Source: Mycobacterium sp. ELW1 (GTDB taxonomy: Bacteria; Actinomycetota; Actinomycetes; Mycobacteriales; Mycobacteriaceae). From it: 64,000 nucleotides of DNA. The position numbers and the translations under genes are program-made. Below the pieces are notes generated by a model. That model had not been told where the DNA came from. It searched no databases and saw nothing but the letters and a program-made list of their open reading frames with translations. The stretch lies in assembly GCF_008329905.1 (NCBI RefSeq), contig NZ_CP032155.1, positions 5,642,001-5,706,000 of the forward strand, in the 5' to 3' direction. This document shows positions 7,595-17,362 of this stretch, piece by piece; position 1 is the stretch's first letter; each line of letters begins with the position of its first letter.

Positions 7595-10047
7595 CTCCCG
7601 CCGACGATCTCCCTGGCGCGTAGGTCGGCGATGGCGTCGTCGTCGAGCCCCAACTCCCGCAGCACGGCATCGGTGTGCTGGCCAATGGTGCAGCCCGCGT
7701 CGGCCCTCGTTTGTGACCGCGAGAACCGGCACAATGGTGCGAGCCGGCGATGTTCTTCGAAGATCGGACTGACCGCGTCGACGGCATACCCTGCTTCATA
7801 GTACGAATCGGTCTGCAGCACGAGTTCCGAGTTCGCCTCGGTCACCTCGACACACCCTACGTCTTGTGCCGAAAGTTCTTGCTCCCACTCCGATTTGGTC
7901 TTGGTCGCGAACACCGGCGTCAGTGCGGCGATCAGGTCGGCGTCGTGGGCGGCGCGGGAGTCGGCGTCGGCAAAGCGCTCGTCGGCATGTAGATCGAGGT
8001 AGGGCGACATGGCCTTTGCCAGTGCGGGCCACTCGCGCGGTAGCGGTGCGGCGAGAAATACGTAACCGTCGGCGGCCCGGTACATCCGGTACAGCGCGTT
8101 CAATCCGAAGAATTCGTCGTCGGCGGCGGCGTCCGCAGGCCGGGTCGGGTAGCTCGCGTTGTACGGAATCATTGCCTGCTGCACGGTGCCGAGCATCGTG
8201 GTGACCGCGTTCGTCAGCGTCCGCCCCCTGCGCTTCGCGTACAGCGCAACCAACATCGCCGAACCGACACCGTGGGCCGCGATGCCGTCGGACTGAACCG
8301 CGGGGACGGCGCCGCCGGCGTGAAGCTTGACCGCCCTGGCATGGAGGTCGTCCAGGTCTGCGGCTGCCTCGCCGGTGTCGTGGCTGTCGATCAGTGCCAA
8401 CCCGGATGCCGCACCGACGGACGGCGCGTAAGCCGCGCGGTGTGCAAACGGCCCGTCGACGCCATACCCCGAAGTCGTCACGAACGCCAGGTCCGGGTTC
8501 ACCGCACGCAACGAGGCCTCGTCGATCTTCGATCGTTCGGCCGCCTTCCCGCGGAAGCACTGCAGCACGATGTCGGACCGCTTGGCCAGCTCGTACACCA
8601 GGTGGAGCCCTTCCGGCTTGGTGAAGTCGATCGCGACGCTTTCCTTGCCCTGCAACACCTTCGCGCCACCGGCTTCGGGGAACGCCACAAGGTTGCGGAT
8701 GTTGTCACCCTCGAGCGGTTCGACTTTGATGACGCGGGCACCGAGGTCGGCCAATAGCGTCGCGCCGTACGGCCCGGCGAACATGCTGCCGAACTCGAGG
8801 ACGGTGGTGCCCTTGAGCGGCGGATCGCTGGGGACGGGCCCCGACGTCGTCGCCGCACGTTCGACGGACTCCGCCAGGATCATCGACTCGTGGTGTTCGC
8901 CAAGTCGGGGCGCGGGGCGCACCTCGGTCAGCGGCTTGCCGTCCACGTGTATGAGCGTCGACGGTTGCCGCACCGGCCCGAGTTCGGGATCGACGACGGT
9001 GACGGCACGGCCGTCGTGCACCGTCTGCGGATGTTCCAGCGATTGCTCTGGGCTTCGGAACAATTCACCGCTGAGGTCGAGGTTTTCCGCCATGGCCTGC
9101 TGCCACTCGGCAAGGGTGCGAGCGCCGACCCGCTCGATCATCATGTCCCACCATTCCGTGCGCAGTTCGGGTGTCGGCAGCATCGGAAAACCCTGCCACT
9201 TCGGGTCGGCGAGCTCAGCGAGCAGGTCCAGTTCGGTGAGCCACGCTCCGATCAACTTCGGTGACACTTGCGCGAACTGCAGCCAGCGGCCGTCCTTTGT
9301 CGGACACACCAGCAGGGCGTAGATCAGGTAGGCCTGCGGTCGACCCTGATCGTCGTACGCGGCGTCCATTGGCTCGAAGGCGCCCGGATAGCGATCGAGC
9401 ACCAGTTCGTAGAACCAGTTGTACGGATCCATCGAACCCATGCCCGTGACCAAGTTGGTTTCGACGGTCTGACCGAGCCCACTTGTATCGCGTTCCAGTA
9501 ACGCGGCCAGGACAGCTTGAACGGCGGCGTGAGCCGCACCCCACGACGCATAAGGAAACGTCGTGAACGCCGGGCCAGGTCGCCCGGCAAGTCCGCGCTT
9601 CTCGTGCATGACACCGGTCTTGGCCATCACCAGGGCTTCCCAGCCCTTGTAGTCGCGGAACGGGCCCGTCGATCCCCAGCCGGTGATCGTCGCCACGACG
9701 AGCCGGGGGTAGGCCTTCGACAATGTGTCATGGGTGAGTCCGATGCGTTCGGCGGTGCCCGGCCGCAGGGTATTCACCATGACGTCGGCGCGGCGCAACA
9801 ACTTTCGCAACCGGCCAAGGTCGGCGTCGTCGTGCAGATCGAGGGTCACGCTTCGCTTGCCCCGCAGGAGGGCAGGCCAACTGGGAAGGTCGCGCAGCGG
9901 GCTGCCGTCTGGCGGCTCGACAATGATCACCTCGGCGCCGCAGTCGGCGAGGAACTGTGTCGCCTGAGCACCGGGCAACGTCGTCGACAGGTCGACCACC
10001 ACGAGGCCGGCCAGCGGACCGCCCGACGCCGAACTGGCTTCGCGCAT
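7591..10047 (-). CDS. Double-domain family III (CaiB/BaiF) CoA-transferase
   Basis: At 818 residues this is two CaiB/BaiF units in one chain, roughly 10-380 and 405-815; each begins with the GlxVldLs/tvLEFGsmfAGPyga type strand. Family III enzymes transfer CoA between acids through an aspartyl-CoA intermediate. By my alignment the aspartate of domain 2 is retained (SDGIAAHG), while domain 1 has PYASWGAAH at that place, lacking it, so only one half may be catalytic. The gene overlaps the TetR stop by 4 bp in convergent orientation. It probably activates a ring acid without ATP. Confidence 0.85.
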   Translation of the reverse strand: MREASSASGGPLAGLVVVDLSTTLPGAQATQFLADCGAEVIIVEPPDGSPLRDLPSWPALLRGKRSVTLDLHDDADLGRLRKLLRRADVMVNTLRPGTAERIGLTHDTLSKAYPRLVVATITGWGSTGPFRDYKGWEALVMAKTGVMHEKRGLAGRPGPAFTTFPYASWGAAHAAVQAVLAALLERDTSGLGQTVETNLVTGMGSMDPYNWFYELVLDRYPGAFEPMDAAYDDQGRPQAYLIYALLVCPTKDGRWLQFAQVSPKLIGAWLTELDLLAELADPKWQGFPMLPTPELRTEWWDMMIERVGARTLAEWQQAMAENLDLSGELFRSPEQSLEHPQTVHDGRAVTVVDPELGPVRQPSTLIHVDGKPLTEVRPAPRLGEHHESMILAESVERAATTSGPVPSDPPLKGTTVLEFGSMFAGPYGATLLADLGARVIKVEPLEGDNIRNLVAFPEAGGAKVLQGKESVAIDFTKPEGLHLVYELAKRSDIVLQCFRGKAAERSKIDEASLRAVNPDLAFVTTSGYGVDGPFAHRAAYAPSVGAASGLALIDSHDTGEAAADLDDLHARAVKLHAGGAVPAVQSDGIAAHGVGSAMLVALYAKRRGRTLTNAVTTMLGTVQQAMIPYNASYPTRPADAAADDEFFGLNALYRMYRAADGYVFLAAPLPREWPALAKAMSPYLDLHADERFADADSRAAHDADLIAALTPVFATKTKSEWEQELSAQDVGCVEVTEANSELVLQTDSYYEAGYAVDAVSPIFEEHRRLAPLCRFSRSQTRADAGCTIGQHTDAVLRELGLDDDAIADLRAREIVGGS

Positions 10048-10127
10048 ACTCGCTCCCTAGCGTGAGCTCGTGTATCTCGTTTTACGTGTTGTGACGCACG
10101 CCACGCCAGCATCGCAGCGGCCAAGAT

Positions 10128-10143
10128 TAATGTCAATGCATTA
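10128..10143. promoter_or_regulatory. Operator-like inverted repeat TAATG-N6-CATTA
   Basis: This is the second copy of the repeat at 6842, here between the CoA-transferase start (10047, minus) and the thioesterase start (10174, plus). Flanks GA and TC extend the symmetry beyond one mismatch. It is well placed to control both divergent genes. Confidence 0.6.
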
Positions 10144-10173
10144 GTCTTTTGCGATGAGCGATCGGGTTGGCAC

Positions 10174-10809
10174 ATGACCGAGGAGCCCGCCACGCGGGGC
10201 GGATTTCCGACGATGCGGACCTGGGAAGAGCCTGCCGTACGCAGTCCGGGTGGTGGCGCCGAGTACGGCGAGATGATCGACGCGCTGCGCGGTTTCCTCG
10301 ATGCCGTGGCCGCCGCGGCGCCGGACACCGCGACGACGATCACCCTGGCCGAGGACCTGAACGGATGGGCTGACCGGCTGGTCGAAGTGGCAGTGCCGGA
10401 GCGTAAGCAGGTCTTCGCGCGCAGGCTCGACCTACCCGGGCGCGGACAGACCATGTCCCCGAACTTCATTCCGACCGAGGGCGACACCCAGGGCGTACGT
10501 GGCACGGTCACGTTCGGTCGTTACTTCCTTGGTGGAGGCGGTGCTGTACACGGCGGAGCCATTCCCCTGCTCTTCGACGAGGTACTTGGCCGGCTGGCGA
10601 GCTCGGGCACTCGAGCACCGGCCCGAACTGCCTATCTGCACACCGACTTTCGATCCATCACGCCGGTAGGCAAGGAGCTTTCGGTACGGGCCTGGTTCGT
10701 CAGCGAACACGGACGCAAGCGCCTGCTGCGCGCCGAACTCCATCACGGCGATACCCTGTGCGCCGAAGCGGAGGGGCTGTTCATCGAGTTGCGTCCCGAC
10801 CAACCCTGA
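10174..10809 (+). CDS. Hotdog-fold (PaaI-type) acyl-CoA thioesterase
   Basis: A 211-residue protein whose second half is a hotdog domain with HGGAIPLLFDEVLG (126-139), the family's conserved loop and helix, followed by AYLHTDFRSITPVGKEL. The first 80 residues are a helical extension seen in some actinobacterial members. It would release CoA from an accumulating thioester. The gene stands alone on the plus strand, divergent from the CoA-transferase with the TAATG-N6-CATTA repeat between, so its expression probably follows the same TetR regulator. Confidence 0.82.
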   Translation: MTEEPATRGGFPTMRTWEEPAVRSPGGGAEYGEMIDALRGFLDAVAAAAPDTATTITLAEDLNGWADRLVEVAVPERKQVFARRLDLPGRGQTMSPNFIPTEGDTQGVRGTVTFGRYFLGGGGAVHGGAIPLLFDEVLGRLASSGTRAPARTAYLHTDFRSITPVGKELSVRAWFVSEHGRKRLLRAELHHGDTLCAEAEGLFIELRPDQP

Positions 10810-10833
10810 GCGACGGCGCGTGTCGGGCGGCCG

Positions 10834-12330
10834 TTACTTCGGTCGCCGACGTTGAATCTCACTGTCGTGCCGGGCGATCAGCTCACGTAGTGCATGACGA
10901 TCGGGCTTCAGCATCGGCGTCAGCGGCAGCTCGTCGACGATGAGCAGTTCGTCGGGCGCCTTGTAATCGGCCAGCTCAAGCGAAACATGTGCGCGCAAAT
11001 CGGCCAGTGACGGTGGGCTTGCACCGTCCGCGGGGACCACGCAGGCAACACCCACCTCCCCGATCACCGGCGCGGAAACCCCAACCACGGCAGCCTGTTT
11101 GACATCAGGGTGACCGCTGAGAGTCTTTTCGACCTCGCCGGGATGCACGTTGTAGCCGCCGCGGATGTACATGTCACCACTGCGCCCGACCAGGGTGAGG
11201 TTGCCGTCGGCACCGAGTACACCGACATCGCCCGTGCGCAACCAGCCGTCCTGCAACACCTCCGAGGTGAGTTCCGGGTTTCGCCAATAGCCGCGCATAA
11301 CGCAGGGGCCGTTGACCTCGACGACGCCGTCGGATCCGACGCGAAGGCGCATACCTTCGGCCGGCCGCCCGACGGTGCGGAATTGCACATCGGGGGTGTC
11401 GCCGGGTTCGGTGCCGCAAATGGTCGGGCATTCGGTCATTGCGTATCGCACCACAAGGGGGACGCCGATTCGTTCGGCCACCCGCCGCACCAGTGGGGGC
11501 GGCGCCGGTGCTGTGGCGACGACGCCGATTCTCAAGTGCGGCAATGTCTGTTTACTCACCTCGTCGAGATCGACGAGCTTGGCCCATTGGGTCGGAACCG
11601 CGCCCGCGACCGTGACCCGCTCATCGCGCAGCACATTAAACATGCCGCCGGCCGACCATGGACTGGGTGGCACGATGAGCGTGCTGCCCCATACCAATTG
11701 GTCCCAGAGCTTGAACATGTACCCGGCGTGCGCGAACGGGGTGGACGTGAGGCGCCGGTCGTATGGCGCACTCATAACACCCGATGCGGTGGCACCCGCG
11801 GCCAGTCGGTCGGCGTCATAGGCCGCGCCTTTCGGCGTGCCTGTCGTGCCGCTGGTGAATATCAATGCGACGAGGTCTCGTCGGGTGAGCTCCACCGCTG
11901 GTGGCGCCGACGCCGAGGTGTCCTTGGTCAGCGAACTGCGGGGCAGAATTCGACGCCCCACGTCCGGTAACGGGCCGAGCTGATCATCAGCGACGATCAG
12001 CATCGGATCTGCTTGGTGCAGAATCGATTCGATCTCACGCCTGCCAAGCCGGGGGTTGAGCCCGGTGGTGATCGCGCCAATCATGGCCGCGGCCGCGTAA
12101 CACGTCGCGTAGTCGATGCCTGACGGCAGCCACAGCGTCACCACGTCGCCCTTGCCGATACCGAGGTCGGCGAACTGATTCGCGACGGCTCGGGCGCGGC
12201 CGATCCAATCCGCGAACGTGATTCGCGCCCCCGGTTCGACGTAGGCCTCGATGTCGCCGTGCACGGCGGCCGCTGACTCCAACATCGCCCGGGTGTCGGC
12301 AACGGCGAAACTCAGCGGAGCACGACCCAT
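10834..12330 (-). CDS. Acyl-CoA synthetase (AMP-forming, FadD type)
   Basis: A 498-residue adenylate-forming ligase. The P-loop is IFTSGTTGTPKG, the A5 motif YAMTECPTICG, the A7 motif WLRTGDVGVLG and the A10 lysine lies in TPMLKPDRHAL, where the usual Gly before Lys is Leu. It forms acyl-AMP from a carboxylic acid and ATP, then the CoA thioester. Its start is directly adjacent to the stop of the thiolase-like gene, making it the last gene of the 15733-10834 operon. The substrate is unknown. Confidence 0.9.
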   Translation of the reverse strand: MGRAPLSFAVADTRAMLESAAAVHGDIEAYVEPGARITFADWIGRARAVANQFADLGIGKGDVVTLWLPSGIDYATCYAAAAMIGAITTGLNPRLGRREIESILHQADPMLIVADDQLGPLPDVGRRILPRSSLTKDTSASAPPAVELTRRDLVALIFTSGTTGTPKGAAYDADRLAAGATASGVMSAPYDRRLTSTPFAHAGYMFKLWDQLVWGSTLIVPPSPWSAGGMFNVLRDERVTVAGAVPTQWAKLVDLDEVSKQTLPHLRIGVVATAPAPPPLVRRVAERIGVPLVVRYAMTECPTICGTEPGDTPDVQFRTVGRPAEGMRLRVGSDGVVEVNGPCVMRGYWRNPELTSEVLQDGWLRTGDVGVLGADGNLTLVGRSGDMYIRGGYNVHPGEVEKTLSGHPDVKQAAVVGVSAPVIGEVGVACVVPADGASPPSLADLRAHVSLELADYKAPDELLIVDELPLTPMLKPDRHALRELIARHDSEIQRRRPK

Positions 12331-13482
12331 CTATGGCTGCTCGTTACCGAGAATCATGGTGCCACTGGAGCAGAACCACCCACCGGTGCCGCTGACGCAG
12401 GCGATCTTCGCACCGGGCACCTGGCGCGACCCGCATTCGCCCCGCAGCTGGCGCACCGCCTCCACCAAGAGAAACAGGCCCCGTTGCCCGGGATGGCACG
12501 CGGAGAGTCCCCCACCGTCGGTGTTCGTGGGGAGTTCACCGCCAAGTCGCAGTGATCCCTTCTCCACGAACGGGCCGCCCTCGCCCTTCGGGCAGAAGCC
12601 GAGGTCCTCCAGCGTGAGCAGGAGCATGTAGGTGAAAGCGTCATAGATCTCGGCCACGTCGACATCGGACGGCGTTACCCCGGCCCGCGCGAACGCCAAG
12701 GGTCCGCTGACCGAAGCGGGGCCGACAGTGAGATCGTCCCACTGCGAGGTGAGCATGTGCGAGGTGGTTTCGGCGGCACCGAGCACCCAGATCGGCTTGG
12801 ACTTGAGATCTTTCGCTCGATCGGCACTGACGAGCACGGCGGCCGCCCCGCCGTCACTGCGGATGCAGCAGTGCAGTTTGGTGAACGGGTCCGCGATCAT
12901 CGGACCGTCGAGCACATCGTCGATGGTGATCGGTTCGCGGTAGTAGGCCTCGGGGTTGTCGGCCGCATTGAACCGCGCCGACACTGCGACCTCGGCCAGT
13001 TGTTCGATGGTGGTGCCGTAGCTGAACATGTGCCGACGCGCTGCCATCGCATACTTGGAGATCAGCGTGTGCCCGTATGGCGCCTCCCACTGCAGTGGTC
13101 CGCGAGCACCCCAGTTGATGTTGGCGCCGCGCAACCCCTTTCGCAGATCCGAGCGCGCCGTCGAACCGTAGGTGAGCAACACGACGTCGGCGTGGCCGGC
13201 CGTAATCGCATCGGCCGCGTGCGCGGCCATCACCTCCCACGACGCGCCGCCGACCGCAGTGGAGTCGATCCACCGTGGCCGCAGCCCGAGATACTCGCCG
13301 ACGTCGACCGGCGGCAGAGTGCCCTGACCGGTGGAGGCCAGACCGTCGACATCACCGGGCGTGAGCCCCGCGTCAGCGAGCGCCCGGCGACTGGCCTGCG
13401 CGATCAACTCGTACGGACCCTTGTCGTCGACGCGGCCCACATCGGACAGTGCAACGCCGGCAATGGCGACTGCTCCGCTCAC
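12331..13482 (-). CDS. Thiolase-like lipid-transfer protein (Ltp type)
   Basis: A 383-residue thiolase-fold protein with AIAGVALSDVGRVDDKG at the N-terminus and NTDGGGLSACHPGQRG near the C-terminus. The nucleophile region reads STAVGGASWEVM without cysteine, so it is probably not a thiolytic enzyme; it may be an aldolase or need a partner. Unlike two others in this window it has no adjacent DUF35. It overlaps the preceding acyl-CoA dehydrogenase by 4 bp and abuts the synthetase. Confidence 0.83.
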   Translation of the reverse strand: MSGAVAIAGVALSDVGRVDDKGPYELIAQASRRALADAGLTPGDVDGLASTGQGTLPPVDVGEYLGLRPRWIDSTAVGGASWEVMAAHAADAITAGHADVVLLTYGSTARSDLRKGLRGANINWGARGPLQWEAPYGHTLISKYAMAARRHMFSYGTTIEQLAEVAVSARFNAADNPEAYYREPITIDDVLDGPMIADPFTKLHCCIRSDGGAAAVLVSADRAKDLKSKPIWVLGAAETTSHMLTSQWDDLTVGPASVSGPLAFARAGVTPSDVDVAEIYDAFTYMLLLTLEDLGFCPKGEGGPFVEKGSLRLGGELPTNTDGGGLSACHPGQRGLFLLVEAVRQLRGECGSRQVPGAKIACVSGTGGWFCSSGTMILGNEQP

Positions 13483-14515
13483 TGCGCACGGTCCTGAATG
13501 AGCAGCTCTGCCAGTACGTCTGCCGGCTCGGCGAAGAGATGACGAAAGAGATGGGCACGCTTGAGATATAGGTGCATGTCGTTCTCGAACGTGTAACCCA
13601 TCCCACCGAACACCTGAATGCCCGCCGCGGCGTTGTCGACCGCCGCGGTGCCCGCCACCGTGGCGGCAGCCAGTACCTGCAGGAGCGCATCCGCACGGCC
13701 CCCGCCAACGAGATCGCCGCGAACAGCGTCTGTGCCTGCGCCGCTTCGGCGGCGATCTCCATGTTCACGCAGGTGTGCTTGATGGCCTGGTGGACACCGA
13801 TCGGCTTGCCGAACTGCTCGCGCGTCCTGGCGTGTTCGGTCGCCAGCGCCGCGGCTGCCGCGGCAAGACCGGTGAGGTAAGCGGCGCCAAGGACAACAGC
13901 ACGGCCCCAGATCCACTCATTTTCAGCGGGCAACCAGTGCATCGGCTCGGCGGACTCCACTGTGGCCGAAGCCATCCGGGTTCCGGGGTCCGCTGCGGCG
14001 ATCCGGGCCAACGGGCCAAGGTTCTCGATGTCGACCAGTCCGGCACCGGCGCGCGCCACCACCAGCGCATAGCTCGCCCCCACCGGTTCGAACACGTCGA
14101 AGGTGCCTTTGAGGGGTTGTCCGGGCCCGACATCGCCGTCTCCGCGCAGCACAGCGAGTGCGACCATGCTTGCTCCAGAGCCGATGCGCTCGCCGAGGTC
14201 GACATCCCCGCAGCCGACGGCTACCCGCGCTGCCAACGTAGCTGCCAGGAACGGACCCGGCGCCAACCGCTTCCCGAGTTCGATGAACAGCAGCACCTCG
14301 TCGTCGAAGGGACGGCCCGACCCGCCTGCTTCCTCGTCGAGTCCCAGAGTGAGCAGACCCAGCGCAGCCCCTTCACGCCATAGCGCCGCAGGGACCGCCG
14401 AATCCGTATCGCGATTGGCTCGGATACCCGAAACGGGCATCCGTTCCTCGAGGAATTCTCCTGCCGCCGTGGTTATTTCGAGTTGCTCAGCGTCAGGCAA
14501 GAGGTTCACGACCAT
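13479..14515 (-). CDS. Acyl-CoA dehydrogenase (second-subunit type), frame broken
   Basis: Reconstructed as about 345 residues from MVVNLLPDAEQ to LLIQDRAQ. It has the shorter, divergent acyl-CoA dehydrogenase form that usually pairs with a canonical subunit: TREQFGKPIGVHQAIKH in the middle and GGMGYTFENDMHLYLKRA at the end. The frame breaks at the C-run 13699-13703; adding one base to the run restores it, so a sequencing error or a real frameshift is possible. The start could also be GTG 14509. It lies 7 bp downstream of the canonical dehydrogenase gene, suggesting an alpha2beta2 enzyme like those of steroid side-chain oxidation. Confidence 0.8.
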
Positions 14516-14522
14516 CTCCTTC

Positions 14523-15733
14523 TCATCGGGGCAGTCCCAACACACGCTCACCGACGATGTTGCGCTGAATCTCCGAAGTGCCGCCCCGATGGCCTGCGAA
14601 AAACTGTAGTAGTAGTAGCCGACCCCGATGGCCTGCGAAAAACTGTAGTAGTAGTAGCCGACCCAGCCGTCGACGTCCCAGCGCGAGGTATGCCGCACCG
14701 CTGCCGGTCCAACGATGTCCATCGCCAGTTTGCCGATCTCTTTGGCCAGCTCGGCGTACATCAGTTTGACGATCGAGCCACGCGGGCCCGGTGTTTCGGT
14801 CTGCATGGCCTCGCAGATGTTGGTGTAGGTGAGCGCCCGCAACGATGCAACCGAGGCGCGCGCCCTGGCCAGTCGCCGTGCAATTTCGTCGTCGGCGATG
14901 GCGGGTCTGCGACCGTCCGGACCGACATGGTCGCGGGCGAAATCGATGAGATCCTCGATGATCTTTGCCAGCCGCACCTGGTTGGCGGTGAACGCAGTAC
15001 CACGCTCGAACGACAGCGTCGCCATGGCGACCGACCATCCTTCGCCGACCGTGCCGACCACGTTGGACAGCGGGATGCGCACATCGTCGTAGAACACTTC
15101 GCAGAATTCCGAGCCGCCCTCGATGGTCTCGATCGGCCGCACGTCGATCCCCGGAGTGGTCATGTCGCAGATCACCCAGGTGATGCCCTTGTGCTTGCCG
15201 CCAGTGTTGTCGGTGCGCACCAACAGTTCCTGGTAGTCGGCGACGGTGGCGAAGCTGGTCCATAGCTTCTGGCCGGTCACGACAAGGTGCTCGCCGTCGA
15301 TGACCGCCTTGGTCCGCAGCGCGGCCAGATCCGATCCAGCGTCGGGCTCGGAGAAGCCCTGACACCAAATGACCTCACCGCGAAGGATTTTGGGTAGGTG
15401 TTGGGACTTCTGTTCATCCGTCGCACGGGTGATCAGGGTGGGGCCGGCATGTGAATTGCCGACGAAGCAGGCATCGATGCCGGGAAAGCCGCGCGCCGCA
15501 TACTCCTCGTACCAGATCAGCTGCTGCAAGAGCGTAAGTCCGCCGCCGCCGTATTCGGCAGGCCACGCGATCCCGGCCCAACCGCCCTCCCACTGGGTGT
15601 GCTGCCAGGCAAGGTCGAATTCGCGAATGCCCGCATCGTCGCGGGGCCGCGGTTCGGCCGGCTTGTTCTCGTCCAGCCACGTCCGGACCCGGTCACGAAA
15701 CTCGACTTGGTCAGGCGTGAAGTCGAGGTCCAT
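14523..15733 (-). CDS. Acyl-CoA dehydrogenase, with internal tandem duplication and frame break
   Basis: Canonical FAD enzyme of about 390 residues: WPAEYGGGGLTLLQQ, CQGFSEPDAGSDLA, GQKLWTSFA and a C-terminal GTSEIQRNIVGERVLGLPR. A 13-residue block (VGYYYYSFSQAIG) occurs twice because of a 39-bp tandem duplication at 14584-14661, and a missing base in the C-run 14584-14587 throws the last 20 residues out of frame. Removing one copy and restoring one base yields a normal family member. Start chosen at MDLDFTPDQ (15733). A TGACA-N4-TGTCA repeat lies just upstream. It likely pairs with the next gene. Confidence 0.82.
14584..14664 (+). repeat. 39-bp perfect tandem duplication inside an acyl-CoA dehydrogenase gene
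   Basis: The block beginning CCCCGATGGCCTGCG at 14584 is repeated exactly from 14623; identity runs for 42 bp at a period of 39. It encodes the same 13 residues twice and contains a short GTA microsatellite. Because family members have this block once, it is either a recent slip or an unmerged contig overlap. Confidence 0.9.
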
Positions 15734-15749
15734 GGTGTCCGATTGTAGG

Positions 15750-15763
15750 TGACACACTTGTCA
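15750..15763. promoter_or_regulatory. Operator-like inverted repeat TGACA-N4-TGTCA
   Basis: A perfect 5-bp inverted repeat with a 4-bp spacer, 17 bp upstream of the acyl-CoA dehydrogenase start at 15733. The same design occurs at 18297 and 52632, and with one mismatch at 52564 next to a TetR gene, suggesting one regulator for all. Confidence 0.6.
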
Positions 15764-15773
15764 GAAACAATGT

Positions 15774-16544
15774 TCACTCTTCCGATCGACGGTATTTGGT
15801 CGCAAGGTCTTCGGCCCCGCGGGCAAGGAGGGCCACGTCGGCCCCAACCAGAACGAAACTCGCACCGGCATCGACATACCTGTGGGCGATCTGCTGGTTG
15901 AACGCGTTGACCCCGGCAGCCTTTCCGTGCTCCGATATTTTGCCTAGAGCAGTCTCTATGGCGCTCACTACATCTGGGTGTTCGGGCTGGCCGAGTTTGC
16001 CCATAGATGCCGCGAGGTCTGCAGGACCGATGAACACCGCGTCCACTCCGTCGACGTCTGCGATCTCCCCCAGTTGGGCCAGGGCCGCCATCGTCTCTAC
16101 CTGAACGGTCAATGACACCGTTGCATCTGCAGTGACAAGATAGTCAGAAATTCGGTTCCACCGAGAGGCGCGGGCCAGCGCGCTGCCGACCCCCCGGATG
16201 CCCTCCGGGGGATAGCGGGTGGCCGCGACGGCCGTCGTCGCCATCGTGGCGTCGTCGATCATCGGAACGATGATGTTCTGCGCACCGATGTCGAGTAGCT
16301 GCTTGATGAGCACGGGGTCTGCCGCCGGCGGGCGCACCAGCACGTCGACGTCCGGGTAGCCGGCGAGCACGTGAAGCTGGTCGAGCGTCGAGCGCAGATC
16401 GTTGGGTGCATGCTCTTGATCCAGCAGCACCCAGTCGATTCCGGACCCAGCGCAGATCTCGGTGACGTAACTGCTGCCCGAGGCCAGCCACATGCCAAAC
16501 CGGGGCGACCCGCCGCCGATGCGCTGTGTCCATCGATTCGTCAC
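15774..16544 (-). CDS. HpcH/HpaI-family 2-oxo-4-hydroxy acid aldolase
   Basis: A 256-residue class II pyruvate aldolase. [12 protein letters not shown] carries the family's Glu-His base region, VQVETMAAL the metal glutamate and [13 protein letters not shown] the metal aspartate. Family members split 4-hydroxy-2-oxo acids into pyruvate and an aldehyde, the last step of meta-cleavage routes. It overlaps the hydratase gene by 4 bp and follows the ring-product hydrolase, so the three form a complete lower meta-cleavage module. The aldehyde would suit the dehydrogenase at 24482. Confidence 0.9.
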   Translation of the reverse strand: MTNRWTQRIGGGSPRFGMWLASGSSYVTEICAGSGIDWVLLDQEHAPNDLRSTLDQLHVLAGYPDVDVLVRPPAADPVLIKQLLDIGAQNIIVPMIDDATMATTAVAATRYPPEGIRGVGSALARASRWNRISDYLVTADATVSLTVQVETMAALAQLGEIADVDGVDAVFIGPADLAASMGKLGQPEHPDVVSAIETALGKISEHGKAAGVNAFNQQIAHRYVDAGASFVLVGADVALLARGAEDLATKYRRSEE

Positions 16545-17362
16545 GAGGTAGGTCCGTCGAACGTCACCGAGACCGTGCCCAGCGGACCGTAGTCGGCGAC
16601 AAAAGTGTCTCCCGGTTCGGCAAAAACGGGCTTGGTGAACGACCCGGACAGGATCACCTCGCCCCGCTCCAGCGAGACCCCATGTGGCGCAAGCCGATTA
16701 GCAAGCCAAGCGACACCGTTGGCCGGATGGTTGAGCACCGCCGCCGCCACCCCCGATTCTTCGACCGTCCCGTTTCGCAGGAGCAACGCCGCCACCCAGC
16801 GCAGGTCGATGTCCAGCGGCCGGACCACCCGCCCGCCCAGGACCAATCCCGCGTCGGCGGCGTTGTCGGCGATCGTGTCGACGATCGTGCGCAAATGACC
16901 GGTGTCGGGATCCGACATCTGCACCCTGGCGTCGAGGATCTCGAGTGCAGGCGTGACGAACTCGGTGACCCGCAGCACGTCGAAGATCGTGACGCCCGGC
17001 CCCTGAAGCGACTCCCCCAGCACGAACGCCAGCTCGACCTCGACACGCGGCCGGATGAACCGACCGGGCGGAATGCGACCGCCGTCCTCGACGAACATGT
17101 CGTCGAACAACGCGCCGTAGTCCGGTTCGTCGATCGATACCGCCCGTTGCATCACCTTCGAGGTCAATCCGATCTTGCGGCCCTTGACTTCCCGGCCGTC
17201 GGCGAGCTTGAGGTCGACCAGGGCCCGTTGCACGGCGTAGGCGTCCTCGATGGTCATGCCGGGATAATCGAGCGACAGCTGCCGGATGGGAGTGCGAGTC
17301 TGCTCGGCCTCGTACAGCCGACGCGCGATGTCGGTGAGCTCGTCGGGGTCCGGGCGGCTCAT
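16541..17362 (-). CDS. 2-keto-4-pentenoate / 2-oxohept-3-enedioate hydratase family enzyme
   Basis: A 273-residue protein of the MhpD/HpaH hydratase family. [13 protein letters not shown] (near 80-92) and [15 protein letters not shown] with the metal-binding glutamates are clear, and the C-terminal [14 protein letters not shown] is typical. It adds water to a 2-hydroxyalka-2,4-dienoate to give the 4-hydroxy-2-oxo acid used by the next gene's aldolase. It overlaps both neighbours by 4 bp, indicating translational coupling. The chain length of its substrate cannot be read from sequence. Confidence 0.9.
   Translation of the reverse strand: MSRPDPDELTDIARRLYEAEQTRTPIRQLSLDYPGMTIEDAYAVQRALVDLKLADGREVKGRKIGLTSKVMQRAVSIDEPDYGALFDDMFVEDGGRIPPGRFIRPRVEVELAFVLGESLQGPGVTIFDVLRVTEFVTPALEILDARVQMSDPDTGHLRTIVDTIADNAADAGLVLGGRVVRPLDIDLRWVAALLLRNGTVEESGVAAAVLNHPANGVAWLANRLAPHGVSLERGEVILSGSFTKPVFAEPGDTFVADYGPLGTVSVTFDGPTS

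Noticed and set aside
14601..14657. GTA microsatellite as an independent repeat element
   Set aside because: It encodes a tyrosine run inside the dehydrogenase and is only part of the duplicated block.
13373..15757. A 794-residue apparent fusion of two acyl-CoA dehydrogenases
   Set aside because: The fusion is produced by one lost base after the tandem duplication; restoring it gives a normal stop at 14523 and two separate genes.
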